Shown: positions 9,037 to 20,200, numbered from the stretch's first letter. The stretch: DNA of 64,000 nucleotides from Blastocladiella emersonii ATCC 22665 (GCA_025594325.1 JANHCV010000011.1:372001-436000), one strand, 5' to 3'. Numbers and translations: made by a program. The notes: a model not told the origin generated them from the sequence alone.

Positions 9037-10602
9037 CTACAGCATCTCCTGCATGTACTGCTGGTTGCGGCGCTCGCGGTACCGGCGGGCGAGGCCGGGG
9101 GCGACAAAGACGATGAACCCGGCGACGACCAGGACCAGCACGATGGCGGCAAAGATGACGCCAATGTTATCCGACTTGGCCGCGGGCGTCGTGTTCTTGC
9201 CGCCCTCGCTGTTCTTGGCGTCGCTGCCCGGGATCACCGTCGACGCACCCGTGTACGGCGCGACGGTGCCGGCGGCACACTCGTCGGCGTTCGCGGGGAC
9301 GATCCGCAGCGGGCTGTCAGCGGACAGCGGCGACGCCGCCGAACACTTGTCGGCGTCGAGCGGCGCCGAGTACCCCTCGTCGGACGCCATGTTGCGGAGG
9401 AACCGGCGCTTGAGGTATCCCTCGCCCTGGGCCTGCGGGTACAGGATCGAGACGAGGTCCGACAGCAGGAAGGCGGCGAGCTGGTGGCGCGCGACGGGGA
9501 ACTCTTCCTGGCCGTTGGTCGCGCGGCTGCGGTCGACGGCGTACAGCTGGCGGCCCTGCGCGAACGGGTAGGGCGCTTCGGCGAGCGAGTTGGCGCCGAG
9601 GTCCTTGAGCCAGTCGATCAGCTCGACGTTCTTGCCGCGGCGCGGCGTCGCGTCGATCACGACGTGCGCGGACGCGAGCGTCGACAGGAGCTTGTCGCTG
9701 GTGACGGTGACGGGGGCCGCGAGCGGCGTCGCGCCGGCGTCGGCGATGAGCGCGCGCGGGAACACGCCCTGGTTGACGGTCCACTTGGACTTGTTGTCGG
9801 GGTCGGCGAGCGCGATCCACGCGACCACGGGTTTGGGCGTCGGGACCTGCGCGACCTGGGTCTTGCGGCACGCGTAGGCGCGCGCAATCGACTCGTACAG
9901 GGCGTCCGCCGCGGCCTCGGCGTTGAAGAAGGCGCCCATGAACTTGACCCACTCGGCCTGCTGCAGCGGCGACCCGTCGAGCGTCGGGGCCTTGAAGGTG
10001 ACGGTCTTCGGGTTGGCGGCATCGGGCGCGGCCGTGAAGAGCACCGAGTAGTCGTCGGAGCGCACCGAGGGTGTGTACTCGGCCCACGACCCGTTGGCCT
10101 TGGCGGCCTGCGCGCAGGGGAGGACGAGGTCGTCGCCCCAGGGGGACGCGTACTTGACGGCACCCCCAAACCCGAGCGCGAGCAGCGTGTCGAGGGCGTT
10201 GCCCGAGGACGTCGCGGCGACGGCGACGGGGATGTTGATGACCTTGGTGCCGACGGGGAACACCTTCATGTCGTTGTCGGGGATCGGCGGCGCGTTGCAC
10301 ATCTTGAGCAGGTACGTCTGGCCGTCGGCCTGCACGTGCTTGTAGTACTTTTTATAGTTGATGGTGAACCCCGCGCCCGCGTCGGGCTTGGACTTGACGG
10401 GGAAGTAGTCGGTCCCCGGCGTGTACGACGTCAGCGGGCACGCCGTCGGGCCGGTGCCCTGCGCGGCGACGCCGGGCGCAGTGGCGAGGAGGGCGAGGAC
10501 CGCGGCCGCGGCGACGGCGGCGAGCAGCATGCCGCCTGCTGCTGGGCATCGCTGCTGCGGGTGCATCGTCGTCGTTGTTGCTGCTACTGCTGGATGTTTC
10601 AT
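9037..10602 (-). CDS. Type I membrane protein with periplasmic-binding-protein-like ectodomain
   Basis: 521-aa single-exon protein. An N-terminal signal sequence (hydrophobic run AAVAAAAVLALLATAPGVAA) is followed by a roughly 430-residue extracellular region, one membrane helix near the C-terminus (NIGVIFAAIVLVLVVAGFIV) and a short basic tail (ARRYRERRNQQ). The ectodomain has the rhythm of eukaryotic relatives of ABC-type metal/siderophore binding proteins: YFPVK...FTINYKKYYKHV, then VGTKVINIPVAVAATSSGNALDTLLALG, then WIALADP. I recall similar proteins in chytrid and zygomycete fungi, but this is a family impression, not a search. It probably binds a ligand at the cell surface; the ligand is unknown. 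A second in-frame ATG lies 12 residues downstream. It is divergent from the multi-pass membrane protein at 11407. Confidence 0.7.
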   Translation of the reverse strand: MKHPAVAATTTTMHPQQRCPAAGGMLLAAVAAAAVLALLATAPGVAAQGTGPTACPLTSYTPGTDYFPVKSKPDAGAGFTINYKKYYKHVQADGQTYLLKMCNAPPIPDNDMKVFPVGTKVINIPVAVAATSSGNALDTLLALGFGGAVKYASPWGDDLVLPCAQAAKANGSWAEYTPSVRSDDYSVLFTAAPDAANPKTVTFKAPTLDGSPLQQAEWVKFMGAFFNAEAAADALYESIARAYACRKTQVAQVPTPKPVVAWIALADPDNKSKWTVNQGVFPRALIADAGATPLAAPVTVTSDKLLSTLASAHVVIDATPRRGKNVELIDWLKDLGANSLAEAPYPFAQGRQLYAVDRSRATNGQEEFPVARHQLAAFLLSDLVSILYPQAQGEGYLKRRFLRNMASDEGYSAPLDADKCSAASPLSADSPLRIVPANADECAAGTVAPYTGASTVIPGSDAKNSEGGKNTTPAAKSDNIGVIFAAIVLVLVVAGFIVFVAPGLARRYRERRNQQYMQEML

Positions 10603-11406
10603 TGTCTAGTTCATGGGTGTGTGCGATCCGGCATGCGAGCGAGGAGGAGGAGGAGAGGTGTCCGTCCTCGCAAGCTCGACCCAACATGCAACGTGGTTGC
10701 CGTGTGGTGGCGGCGGCGGCGGCCCGGCGGCTCGGAGATCACGCCCGAAGTATTGCCGGGAGACACTCGCGTTTCGGCGGGTTTTGCGAGACAGGTTTCG
10801 CGCACGTGCGCGACGCGTGCGCGACGCGTGCCCGTCGCGAAACGCGTCTCTCACACGCGACGCGTCCGTCTCCCGCGTCTTTCCGACCCCCCGCGAACGA
10901 GGGCGCGCGCACATTGAAAAGTGGCCCCCCCGGTCTTCCGCCGGCACAACGCGCCGCGGTGTGTCCGCAGGGATCGCGCGCGTCTCCCGGCGTGGGTGTC
11001 GGGAGCCTGGCATCGCCCTACGGGCCGAACGACGCCGATGGCCGACTCGGCGCAGTAATATACAAGGGCGGGTGATCACACGAGAGAGCAGAGCCAAGGC
11101 GCGCGCTAAGTGTCTCCCACCTGCCTCCTCCTCCCCCCCTCGCGCACGCTCGTTCACGCTGTTCCCGCCCGACCCCCACGGCCCCTGCCAGTGCTGCCAG
11201 GGTCGGCCCTGATCGTTGTTCGCTCGCGCCTGTCTGAGGTTGAAGGGCGCCTCGGCGCATGGTTGACGAAGCATATGCACTCTCGCGCGATTCTGTGAAT
11301 CCGGCGTCCCCGCGCCCTCGCTTCGACCTCTGCCCGGCTTCGGCCCGCCCAACCAACGACTCGTCCCTGCTGATCGCACACTTGCCAACGATACACGAAG
11401 CAAAGC
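10603..11406. other. Divergent intergenic region with ACGCGT cluster
   Basis: About 800 bp shared by the 9037-10602 (-) and 11407-13860 (+) genes. It contains four ACGCGT hexamers within 53 bp (10813, 10824, 10842, 10860), the sequence of the fungal MluI cell-cycle box, and an AT-rich TAATATACAAG at about 11056-11066. Open frames here are GC-driven shadows; I see no gene. Confidence 0.5.
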
Positions 11407-13860
11407 ATGAAGTCTATACCGGACGCCACGCTCGAGCTCATCATCCGCGATGGTGCGCCGGCCACCCTCTGCCCACTCCACCAGGCACTCACTCACCTAT
11501 GCCCCGCCGTAGAGTCGCTCATCTTCATCCTGCTGTCGGTGGCGACGAGCGTGCTGTGCACCATGTGGACCGCCGCCATGTACAAGCGCAACGGGCGGCG
11601 GTCCGTGTTCCACGCGCTGCTGCTGCTCGAGAGCTCGCTGTCGCTGGCGAGCGACCTGTTTGCGCTGGTCCTCGAGTTCTCGCTGCGCGGCCTCGTCACC
11701 ATCGACGCCGCGTCGTACTGCGCGCGCGACCAGCTCATCTACACTCTGCTGCACCACGCCACGCTCATCATGCACATCATGCTGAGCGTGCTGCGCGCGG
11801 GGCTCTTCCGGTTCCTGTACATTGCGCCGCGCGCCGCGGGCGACGTAAGGTCGCCGCTCGAGTGGACCTTACCGCCCAAGTCGCCCGTCCCGACCCCGCT
11901 CGTGCGGCCGGGCACCGTGGCCATCGACGACCCGCGCATCGCGTACCGCACGCCGTACCTGTACCGGCGGTTCCGCGCGCTGCTGACGCTGCGGTGGATG
12001 CACACGACCGGGTACCGGCTCGAGCTGGTGCGGCGCGCGCTCATGGTGATCATCCCGCTCGTGTACATCACGACCGAGGTCGAGAGCGTGTCCAACGGGT
12101 GCCGCGCCGACAAGCCGCAGCCGATCGGCGAGGAGACACGGTTCTGGGTCAACGTGTACCGCGCGTGGGTGCTCATCTTTGCGCTGTTCCAGGTCATCAT
12201 CTCCCTGTACACGCTGCTCGGCACGTCGGTCGTCGTGCGCCAGCACCGGTTCCGCTCGCTCAAGCGCGCCGTGTTCATCATGGAGCAGCTCGGGTCCGCC
12301 ACCAGCTACGTCCGGCTCTCGTTTGCCGTGCTGCTGCTCTTCTCCATCATCGTGTGGAACCTGCCCGTGTTCCTGGGGATCGCCGTCCACGCGTTCCTGT
12401 GCCGCATCTACCTCGCGTGGCAGCTCGCCTACTTCCAGGCCATGGCCACCGTGTTCCCTCACATACCCTCGCTCCGCATGTCGCTCGGGTCCACCATCAC
12501 CGCCGAGCCCGCGCCCATTTCGACGAGCAACTCGGAGTGCGTCTCGTTCAACGACCTCTCGGGCGGCGGCGGTGGGGGCGGTGGAGGTGGAAGCGTACGC
12601 ATGCTCAACGCCTCGAGCACGGCAGGCGGCGGCGGGCTCTCGTCAAGCGCGCGCGGGACCATCGGGTCGGCCACGGCCCTCGTAACCCCCGCATCGCCGA
12701 CTCACGGTAACCGCCGCATCTCGTTCCTCCCGCCCACGGCACTCAGCACCGGGGCCGACCTCGAGCTGCCCGGCACCACCATGGCCAGTGGCGTACACGC
12801 TACGGCTACGACCACGTCCACGACCGCCGCTGATCCCGCGCCGTTCATGCCCCCGCCCCTCCCGTCCTCGACTTCGACCTCGGCCAGCACATCGGCCGAC
12901 CGCCCCGTCCCCGCCGCCTCCAGCGGCGGGGGCGGCGGCATGGGTTCGACGGCCGAGATGAAGCGCACCAACACGAGCATGACGCGCGTCGTGTTGTCGG
13001 CCGCGGGCGACGATCCCACCGGCGGCGGTGGTGGCAAGGCGGCGGGCGGGATCCTGCTCCAAGTGCCCGGCGGCGCGACCAAGAAGGTGGTCAGCACGGG
13101 CCCGAGCGGCAGCTCGCTGCAGCTGTTCCAGGACGCCGCGGCCACCACGTCGGGCACGGCTTCCTCGGCGACGGGCGCCGTGGGCGCCAGCACCGCGGGC
13201 ATCTACAGCCACACGACGCTGCACGGCGCCGAGACACCGAGCCTCGTCAACGTGTTTGTCGCGCCGCCGTCGCCCGCCTCGCAGCGGCACGGCAGCGACG
13301 GGAGCGGGAGCGGGCGCACGGCGTCGGATCCCGGTCCGATCGAGGCCGGCCCCGAGACGGGCCTGCTCCCGCCCAAGACGGACGGCGTCGTGCTCGGCTC
13401 GACTAGCAGCTCGTTCGGGAAACCCGCCCTGTTCATCGACGCGTCGTCGGACCCGCCGTCCGTCATCTCGCTCGACAAGGCGCGCGAGTCGCCGCTCGAG
13501 TCGCCCACGGCCACGGTCCTCGCTCCGAAGACGACGGCCGCCGGGGGAGTCGATGATGGCGGCGGCGGAAAAGACGCGTCGACGTCCGAGTCAGCGGTCG
13601 GCGACCCGCGGCCGCTGCCGCTGCGGCACGTCGCGACGGCGGGGCGCACCGGCAGCACGCCGTACTCGTCGCGCAGAAGGCTCGAGGGCGTCAGCGGTGG
13701 CGGTGGGGCGGGCGAGGCGGGCGAGGCGGGCGAGCTCGACTCGCTCAACCAGATCTACGTGACCGCGCGCGACGGCGTCGCTCCGCCGCCCCCTCCGCCA
13801 CCACACCACACGGCGGCGGCTACGGCGGCGCCGCCCATGCGCAACGCGTCGCTCGGATGA
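11407..13860 (+). CDS. Multi-pass (possibly seven-helix) membrane protein with long low-complexity tail
   Basis: Single-exon 817-aa protein of unrecognised family. Residues about 1-355 hold roughly seven hydrophobic segments: VESLIFILLSVATSVLC, FHALLLLESSLSLASDLFAL, a segment around TLIMHIMLSVLRAGLF, ALMVIIPLVYITTE, YRAWVLIFALFQVIISLYTL, SFAVLLLFSIIVW, and FLGIAVHAFLCRIYLAW. This is compatible with a GPCR-like topology. The remaining 460 residues are Gly/Ser/Thr/Pro-rich with a ten-residue Gly run at about 385-394 and are probably cytosolic and disordered. No class signature (DRY, NPxxY, Venus-flytrap) is visible, so receptor identity is only inference. The start is the first ATG in frame, preceded by in-frame stop codons. 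Confidence 0.65.
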   Translation: MKSIPDATLELIIRDGAPATLCPLHQALTHLCPAVESLIFILLSVATSVLCTMWTAAMYKRNGRRSVFHALLLLESSLSLASDLFALVLEFSLRGLVTIDAASYCARDQLIYTLLHHATLIMHIMLSVLRAGLFRFLYIAPRAAGDVRSPLEWTLPPKSPVPTPLVRPGTVAIDDPRIAYRTPYLYRRFRALLTLRWMHTTGYRLELVRRALMVIIPLVYITTEVESVSNGCRADKPQPIGEETRFWVNVYRAWVLIFALFQVIISLYTLLGTSVVVRQHRFRSLKRAVFIMEQLGSATSYVRLSFAVLLLFSIIVWNLPVFLGIAVHAFLCRIYLAWQLAYFQAMATVFPHIPSLRMSLGSTITAEPAPISTSNSECVSFNDLSGGGGGGGGGGSVRMLNASSTAGGGGLSSSARGTIGSATALVTPASPTHGNRRISFLPPTALSTGADLELPGTTMASGVHATATTTSTTAADPAPFMPPPLPSSTSTSASTSADRPVPAASSGGGGGMGSTAEMKRTNTSMTRVVLSAAGDDPTGGGGGKAAGGILLQVPGGATKKVVSTGPSGSSLQLFQDAAATTSGTASSATGAVGASTAGIYSHTTLHGAETPSLVNVFVAPPSPASQRHGSDGSGSGRTASDPGPIEAGPETGLLPPKTDGVVLGSTSSSFGKPALFIDASSDPPSVISLDKARESPLESPTATVLAPKTTAAGGVDDGGGGKDASTSESAVGDPRPLPLRHVATAGRTGSTPYSSRRRLEGVSGGGGAGEAGEAGELDSLNQIYVTARDGVAPPPPPPPHHTAAATAAPPMRNASLG

Positions 13861-14113
13861 CGCGGACACATACACTCCTTCATTGCTCACGCGCGGACGA
13901 GGTGTGTTTCGAAGAAAGGATGGATTTAATCGATATCAATGGGAGGAGAACTCGGGCGGCGGCCACCAACATCTGCGCCGCGGCCCGTACCAAACACTCG
14001 GCCCATCAACTGGCCCACCAACCACACGTAAATGTACAGGAAGAAGACGGGCGTCGGCTCGTCGTTGCCGCCCTTGGTCGCGGCCGCCGTCGCGTCGCCA
14101 CCATGGCCGCGAC

Positions 14114-15279
14114 TTAGCCCAGGATCGGCTGGCGCGCCTCGATGCGCTCGGCCTGCAGGCGGCGCTGCTCCTCGGCGCGCGCCTGGTCCTCCTTGGTCGG
14201 CATGCGGCCCGCGAGGAACGACGCCGCACGCGTCTCGTTTCCCGCCTCGGACGTGGACCACTTGCCGCCGCCCGTGCCCATCATGCCGCCTGTGCCCGAC
14301 TGCTGCATCTGCTGCTGCTGGCCTTGGTCTGCGCCGCCCTGCACCACATCGACGCCCGATGTGACCAGCGACCACGCCGTGCTCGCGCCGTACCACGTCA
14401 GGACCGCGAGCGACGCGCCGAGGAAGGAGAAGAACAAAGCCGGGCCGTAGAGCAGCAGCGACGCGCCCAGCAGGAAGCCCTCGGTCAGGAGCATGCCAGC
14501 CGCCGCGACCGCTAGCGGTGCGTGGGGGAGGGTGGGAGGGGGTGAGCGGGGATGGTCTCGCGCGTGCGCAGAGTGCAGCGAGAGAAACGTACTGAGGCAG
14601 ATGCCGAGCGTGATGGCCGCGTACGTGAGGAAGATGGCCGTCGGGATCGCCGTGAGCAGGCCGAACACTACGCGGCGCGGAACGCGACGACGCGACGCGA
14701 CGCGTCAGTCATCAGCGCGCGCATCACCCCTGCACCAACCGCCCGCCACCAAAACGCACCGTAGAGGAACGCGCGCGCCATCGGGTACGCGCGCAGGTAC
14801 ACGCGCGCCGTGTCGACCGCGACGCCCGCGTAGTACGCCGCCCCGTCGGCCAGCGGCTGCACCGCCCACCCGGCCGTGTCGCGCACCGTGCCCGCGGCGC
14901 CCTTGGCGAGCCCCCACGTGCCCGAGACCGCGCCCTCGACCATCGACTCGTACGACGACAGCGCGCCCTCGACGCGCTCGCCGCCGCCCATGCCGCCCAT
15001 GTCGGCGCCCGCGCGCGGCTGCGCGATCCACGGCGACGGGCCCGTGTCCGAGTCCTGCGAGAACGAGCGACCCGGCGGCGTGTCCGTGAGGTTGTCGGTG
15101 CTGCGCGACGGCCACGACGACTGGCGCTTGGCCGAGGTCTCGGTGGTCGTGGTGTCACCGCCCATGCGCGGCGGCGGCGGGGGAGGCGGCGGCGGCGGCG
15201 CGCCGTGGCGCTTGGCCTGGCCCGCGGCCGACCGGATGTACGACTCGTCCGTGAAGCTCTTGGAGTAGATGTCGGTCAT
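14114..15279 (-). CDS. Promethin/LDAF1-like membrane protein (tentative)
   Basis: 338 aa from exons 15279-14736, 14667-14593 and 14511-14114. ATG 15279 gives MTDIYSKSFTDESYIRS. The N-terminal half has a run of ten prolines (a possible profilin or SH3 ligand), Ser/Thr-rich sequence, then a region with repeated short amphipathic Ala/Gly segments (SGTWGLAKGAAGTVRDTAGW) like lipid-droplet coat repeats. The C-terminal half, created by splicing, has closely spaced long hydrophobic segments (LLTAIPTAIFLTYAAITLG; AAAGMLLTEGFLLGASLLLY; ALFFSFLGASLAVLTW), the pattern of promethin domains that assemble at seipin during lipid-droplet formation. A Gln/Gly/Met-rich tail follows. The first intron donor is non-standard (GTGCAG) and was chosen for frame. 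Family assignment is inference from pattern only. Confidence 0.6.
15168..15203 (+). repeat. GGC/GGG run coding for ten prolines
   Basis: Simple repeat of GGC and GGG units; on the minus strand it encodes a ten-residue proline tract in the promethin-like protein. Confidence 0.7.
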
Positions 15280-15768
15280 GTTGGTGATGATGGGTGAGAT
15301 GATGATGGGGTGGGCGGGGATGAGTGTCCGTGGAGCACAAGGATCGAGAGGGGAGAGGGAGGGCGGGGCGAGGGCGGCGGGCTTCTTGAGCGACCGGGCG
15401 GGCGGTCGAGGGGGTGGGCGGTCGCAAGCGAGCGAGCGAGCGAGGGCATGCAGGTGAGACCGGGTCCACGCACGGCTGGGGCCGGGGCCGGGGAAAGCGC
15501 GTTGCGCCACCGACGCGTCAGTCGGGCCCAAGCGCCTCCGCGACCGAACGCGTCTCACTCAGCCACCGACGCGTCTCGCAGCAACTCACCGTGGTGGCGC
15601 AGCAAGCTCAGCTCTCACAGATTCAAGCACGAAGGGGACTAAAACAAACTCCCAATACAGGTTTTATAGCATCGAATCGGGAGACCGACGGCTCGCTCCG
15701 GGCCCCGCGCTGCCACCGGTCGGGGAGCGGCGCACCACGCGAGGACCAAGAGTCGCGCGCGTACGACC
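15280..15768. other. Intergenic region between eL32 3' end and promethin-like gene
   Basis: About 490 bp, acting as upstream region of the minus-strand gene starting at 15279. It holds purine-rich GAGAGGGAGAGGGAGGG, GAGC repeats near 15430, and three ACGCGT hexamers within 62 bp (15513, 15548, 15569). No gene is seen. Confidence 0.45.
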
Positions 15769-16170
15769 TTACTCCTGCTCCTCGGTGCGGAGGCGGGCGT
15801 GGGCGTTGGTGACCACGATCTGGAGCTGGCGGGCACGCTCGACAATGACGGTGCGCTTGCGGGCCGACACGTTGTGGGCGACCTCGGCGGCGAACGTCTT
15901 GTTGTGCATCAGCAGGAGCTCGAGCTCCTTGGGGTTGCGCACCACGAACTTCTTGAAGCCCGAGGGGAGGAGGTGGCGGGTCTTCTTGTTCGAACCGTAA
16001 CCGATCTTGGGCATGGGGATCTGGCCCTTGAAGCGGCGGCGGACGCGGTTGTCAATACCCTTGGGCTTGCGCCACGAGGGCGCCACCTTGTGGTAGCGGT
16101 CCGACTGGTGGCGGACGAACGCCTTGGTGCGCTTCTTGATGATCGGGATCTTGTTGAGGGAGGCAACCAT
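15769..16170 (-). CDS. RPL32: 60S ribosomal protein eL32
   Basis: 133-aa single-exon ribosomal protein of the large subunit, against about 135 aa in animals. ATG 16170 gives [16 protein letters not shown]. The strongly conserved blocks [49 protein letters not shown] and [11 protein letters not shown] are all present, and the C-terminus LRTEEQE matches the family. Identification is certain. No intron interrupts the coding part, unusual for a fungal ribosomal protein gene; a 5'-UTR intron cannot be excluded. Confidence 0.98.
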   Translation of the reverse strand: MVASLNKIPIIKKRTKAFVRHQSDRYHKVAPSWRKPKGIDNRVRRRFKGQIPMPKIGYGSNKKTRHLLPSGFKKFVVRNPKELELLLMHNKTFAAEVAHNVSARKRTVIVERARQLQIVVTNAHARLRTEEQE

Positions 16171-17204
16171 CTGTGCGGGGCGGGCGGGGCGCGTCGGTGA
16201 GCATCTTTGCGGGGAACGCGTCGTAGAGCTTCGGGAACGACAGCAACGCAGCACGGCGTCCATGACACTGCGCTCAGCGCGAGAAGTGCGCCACACCGCC
16301 GTTACGACGGCCCAGACGACGGTTTTCCACGGACATGACCCCAGCACCGACGTCGCAGCGCGGGTCACGATCGCGGGCGTGCCCGCCAGACGTTTTGCAC
16401 CGTCGGTCGCACGACAGTCTGCCGACAAGCGTCAGAACGACGTGCGGTTTCTGCTGCTGCAGCCGGCCGCACGATACGACACGCTGTCGTCTCGAGGACG
16501 ACAGAAACGGCGTAACGGGCGTTTATGCGGCGATTCAGCGTGCGACGGCGAAAAAACGGGCGGGTGGCGTGCGGGTGACGTGGGGCGAGCACGCAGGGCC
16601 ATCCGCGCAGCGGGCGGGTAGCGGTGGGCACGCTCGACCATCCGGGAGCTCCCTCGAGGTTTCCGCACACTCCGGCAGCGTAACCCCCAGGCGGCGACGG
16701 TGCAGGGGGTCGTGACGGGGGCGACGGTCGTGGTGACGTGCGAGGGTCATGTCCGTCATCGTCGGGGCGGTGTTGGCGCTTCCCAGCGCGGCGAGTGTCA
16801 TGGGGCGCGCGTGCGCGCGGTCGTTCGTCGATGCATCGTAGTGGTTCGTTCGTGCGTACTTTGACGACGGATATGCCGGAGGGGGAGCTGAGCGTTAGCT
16901 GGGTGCCGCACGTTGAGGGCGGCCGCGAAGCGGGCGCTCAGCACTCATGTGATCGGCTCAGCCACAAAGTGGCGGCGCCCTCACGGTGTCTGACGAACGC
17001 GTCTCGCTCGCGTCCACCGGCGGCTGCGTGTCAGGCAGCCCACCGCCGAGTCGCTGAGCTTCGCCCTGCCTCATGGGCCATCTTCCTCACGTACACGGCC
17101 ATCACGCTCAAGGGATGGGAAGTAAGCGGCGGGAGCAGTGGGGACATGTTCAGGACTGTGCGTCTATTCTTTGCGGACTCAACACGAGCCACCCATCCAT
17201 CAGC
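16171..17204. other. 1-kb gap holding the eL32 promoter and a duplicated fragment
   Basis: The region carries the upstream sequence of RPL32 (-) and the 3' flank of PEX1 (-). I see no complete gene. At 17076-17109 (+) there are 34 bases, 33 identical to exon 2 of the promethin-like gene (14606-14639 on the other strand). They encode AIFLTYTAITL in an open frame and are followed by a GTAAGC, so this may be a relic or a missed exon of a paralogue. Confidence 0.45.
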
Positions 17205-20200
17205 TCACTTGAGCGCGAGCTTCTGCTCCTTGGGCACCTCGGTGACGCCGGCGCTGTACATGGCGTAGATACGCGCGAGCTTGGCGCGGAGGTCGGGCGC
17301 GACCGACGGCCGCGTCGACTTGAGCGCCGCCATGACGTGGTGCACCTCGATTCGGACACCCGTCGTCGTCGTTTCCTTGCCCTCGCCGTCCTTGTCCTGG
17401 TCGGCGCTGACCTCGGACTCGTCGACCCACGCGGCGACAGCGCGCGCGTCGAGCGGCTCGGCGCCGGGCGACGCCTTGAACTCGACGTGCACGCCGCTGT
17501 GCGACGGCGCGGTTTCGTCGACGGCCGCTGTCGCCGCCTGCAGGGCGTCCTGGACCGCCTCGAGCGACGCGCCGGACACGACGCCCTGGAGGTCCGCGCC
17601 TGAGAACCCCTCGGTCGCGTCGGCGACGGCGTCCCAGTCGACGTCGTCCGCAATCGGCGTGCCCGCGTGGCCCGCGACGGCCTCGAGGATCGCTGCGCGT
17701 TCGGTGCGCGTGGGCATGCCGCACTCGACGGCCTTGTCGAGCCGCCCGGGCCGGAGGAGGGCGGGGTCGATGAGGTCGGGGCGCGAGGTAGCGCCGAGGA
17801 CGTACACGCCCTTGCCGAGCCCCTCGGCGCCGTCGAGCTCGGTGAGCAGCTGGTTGACGACGCGGTCCGTGACGCCAGCGTTATCGGACCCGCGGCGCGG
17901 CGCGATCGCCTCGAACTCGTCGAAGAAAAGCACGCACGGCGCCGCAGCGCGCGCCTGAGCGAACAGGTTGCGGACCGCGGCCTCGGACGCGCCAATGTAC
18001 TTGTCGAGCAGCTCGGGACCCTTGACGCCGACGAGCCGCAGCCCGCACTCGGCGGCGACCGCCTGCGCCAGCACCGTCTTGCCGCACCCCGGGTACCCGT
18101 ACAGCAGCACGCCCGACCGCAGGCGCAGCGGGACTTGCGCGAACAGGTCCGGGTACTGCGTCGGCCACGCGAAGGTTTCGAGGAGGACCTGTTTCGCGGC
18201 GTCGAGCCCGCCGATCGCGGACCACGGCGTGATTTTGCCGGCGGTCGACTTTTTCAGCGAGGCGACGTTCGCGGGCACGTAGTCGCGCAGCGCGTCGGCG
18301 AGGTGGGTGTCGGTGAGGCGCAGAGGGGCCGCGGGGTCCGCGGCGAGCGCGAGGTGCCGCGCGCGAGACAGGACGTGTACCAGGTCCTGCGCCGTGTACC
18401 CCTCGGTCTTGCCCGCGATGAGGTCGAGGTCAATGGACTCGTCGTCGACCAGCGCGCTGAGGATCTATACACACGTGGAGTTGTCAGTGACTGGGTCAAG
18501 GGAACAGTGAGACGGAAGGCGCACTTCGAGCCGCTCCTCGCGCCCGCCTTCGCCGAGGACCAGACTATCGCCGAGCCAGTACTCCTCCTTGAGCACGCGG
18601 TGCAGCCCCGCGGCGGACGTCGCGACGAGGACCACGCGCGCGGCGCCCGCCTTCATGAGCGGCGCGAGCGCGCGCACGAGCATCCGCGCGACCGCGCCCT
18701 GCTTATCGACCCCGTCGGGCGCGCTGACATCGCCCTCGCCCTCGGTCCCAACAACTGCGCTCGCGTTATCGAGGACAACCGCCGCTGGCGCCGTCGCCGA
18801 GATCACGGCTGCAAGGTCCTGGCACGCGGCCCACTGGCGGTCGGCCGGGTACGGGCCGAGGAAGCGGTCGAGCGGCACGTACAGGGTGTGCAGGAGCCCG
18901 CCGTTGCCGGCCTCGGCGGCGAGCCAGGCGCGCGCGAGAGCCGATTTGCCCGTGCCCGCAGCGCCCGCGATCAGGAAGGCGCGCGACCGCGAAGTCGTAT
19001 TCAGCGCGGACGTGATGGTGCGCAGGTGCGCGTCGGTGCCGCCGAGTGGGGTCGGGGGTGGCGAGTCGATGGGGAGGTCGGAGGCGGGGATCGGGTTCTC
19101 GGCGGGGAACGGGGACGTGGGCGCTGCGTCGGCCTCCTCCTCCTCGGCCGGGGCAGGCGCGAGGACGCACTTGACCTTCCACCCGTGGGCGCCGGCCTCG
19201 ACGCCGCCCGCGAGCTCAGCATCGAGCCTGTTGAGCTGCGCGCGGAGGGCCTCGAGGACGGGCGCGACGCAGCACACGAGCCCAGCGGGCACGTCGTCCG
19301 AAAGCGCCAACTGGACGGCGACGGGCGGCTGCACGACGGTCGTCGCCTGGTCGGGATCCGCGGGCAGCGGCGCCTTGCGCTCGAGGGCGGGTGTCAGGAG
19401 CGGCGGCGCGAGGACCTTGACGCTACCCTTTGGCCCGCCGCGCGCGACGGCAGCATCGAGCTGGTCGGGGTACAGGTGCGCGGTGAGCGCGTCCCAGTCG
19501 GCACGGCTGACCCAAGCGCGCGGGATTTCGTGGGCGTGTTCGAGCGGGCGCACCGCCACAGTGCGCAGGACGCGTGCCTTGGGCGGGACGACGGCGCGGT
19601 CGCGGGAGCGGACCTTGGGCGCGATAGCGACCTCGCAGCCGGGCGCGAGCAGGACGCACCGCTCGCCGTCGGGCTCGACGCGCGTGACGCGGACCATGAC
19701 GCGGGCGGCGTGCGGCGGGACGACGAGCGGGATCGGCTGCTTGGGCGCGACGACGGCGAGGTGGTTGAGCAGCGTGGCCTCGAGCGTCGCGGCGTTGAGC
19801 TGGACCACGTCCCAGTCGTCGAACGACGCGGGCTCGATGTACACGCGCGTCGCGAGGGCTACGCGCTTGCACACCTTGACGGTGACAGCGGCGTAGTTGG
19901 GCAGGCCGATGGCGGAGCCGAACGCCGCGTCGATCTCGAGGGCCGCGCCCGAGACGGACGCAGGCGCGGGGGCCGACGAGGAGGACACGGCGGCGGCGAC
20001 GAGCGAGCCGACGGGCGGCGCGAGCCCCGAGCCCGGCGCGGACCCGTGCGAGGCCGGCGCGCTCACCGTGTGCGTCGACAGGTCGCCCGACCACGCGACA
20101 AAGGCGCGGCCGGGGACCCACGCGTCTTCATCAGCGGGCGGGGCAGCGGTTGGCGGCGGGGTCCACGAGAGCTCGAGGACGGTCTGGCCGTGGGCCTGCT

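Noticed and set aside
18457-18513. Alternative PEX1 intron 18513-18457
   Set aside because: It keeps frame but deletes ILS of the conserved EILS... segment; 18524-18465 preserves it.
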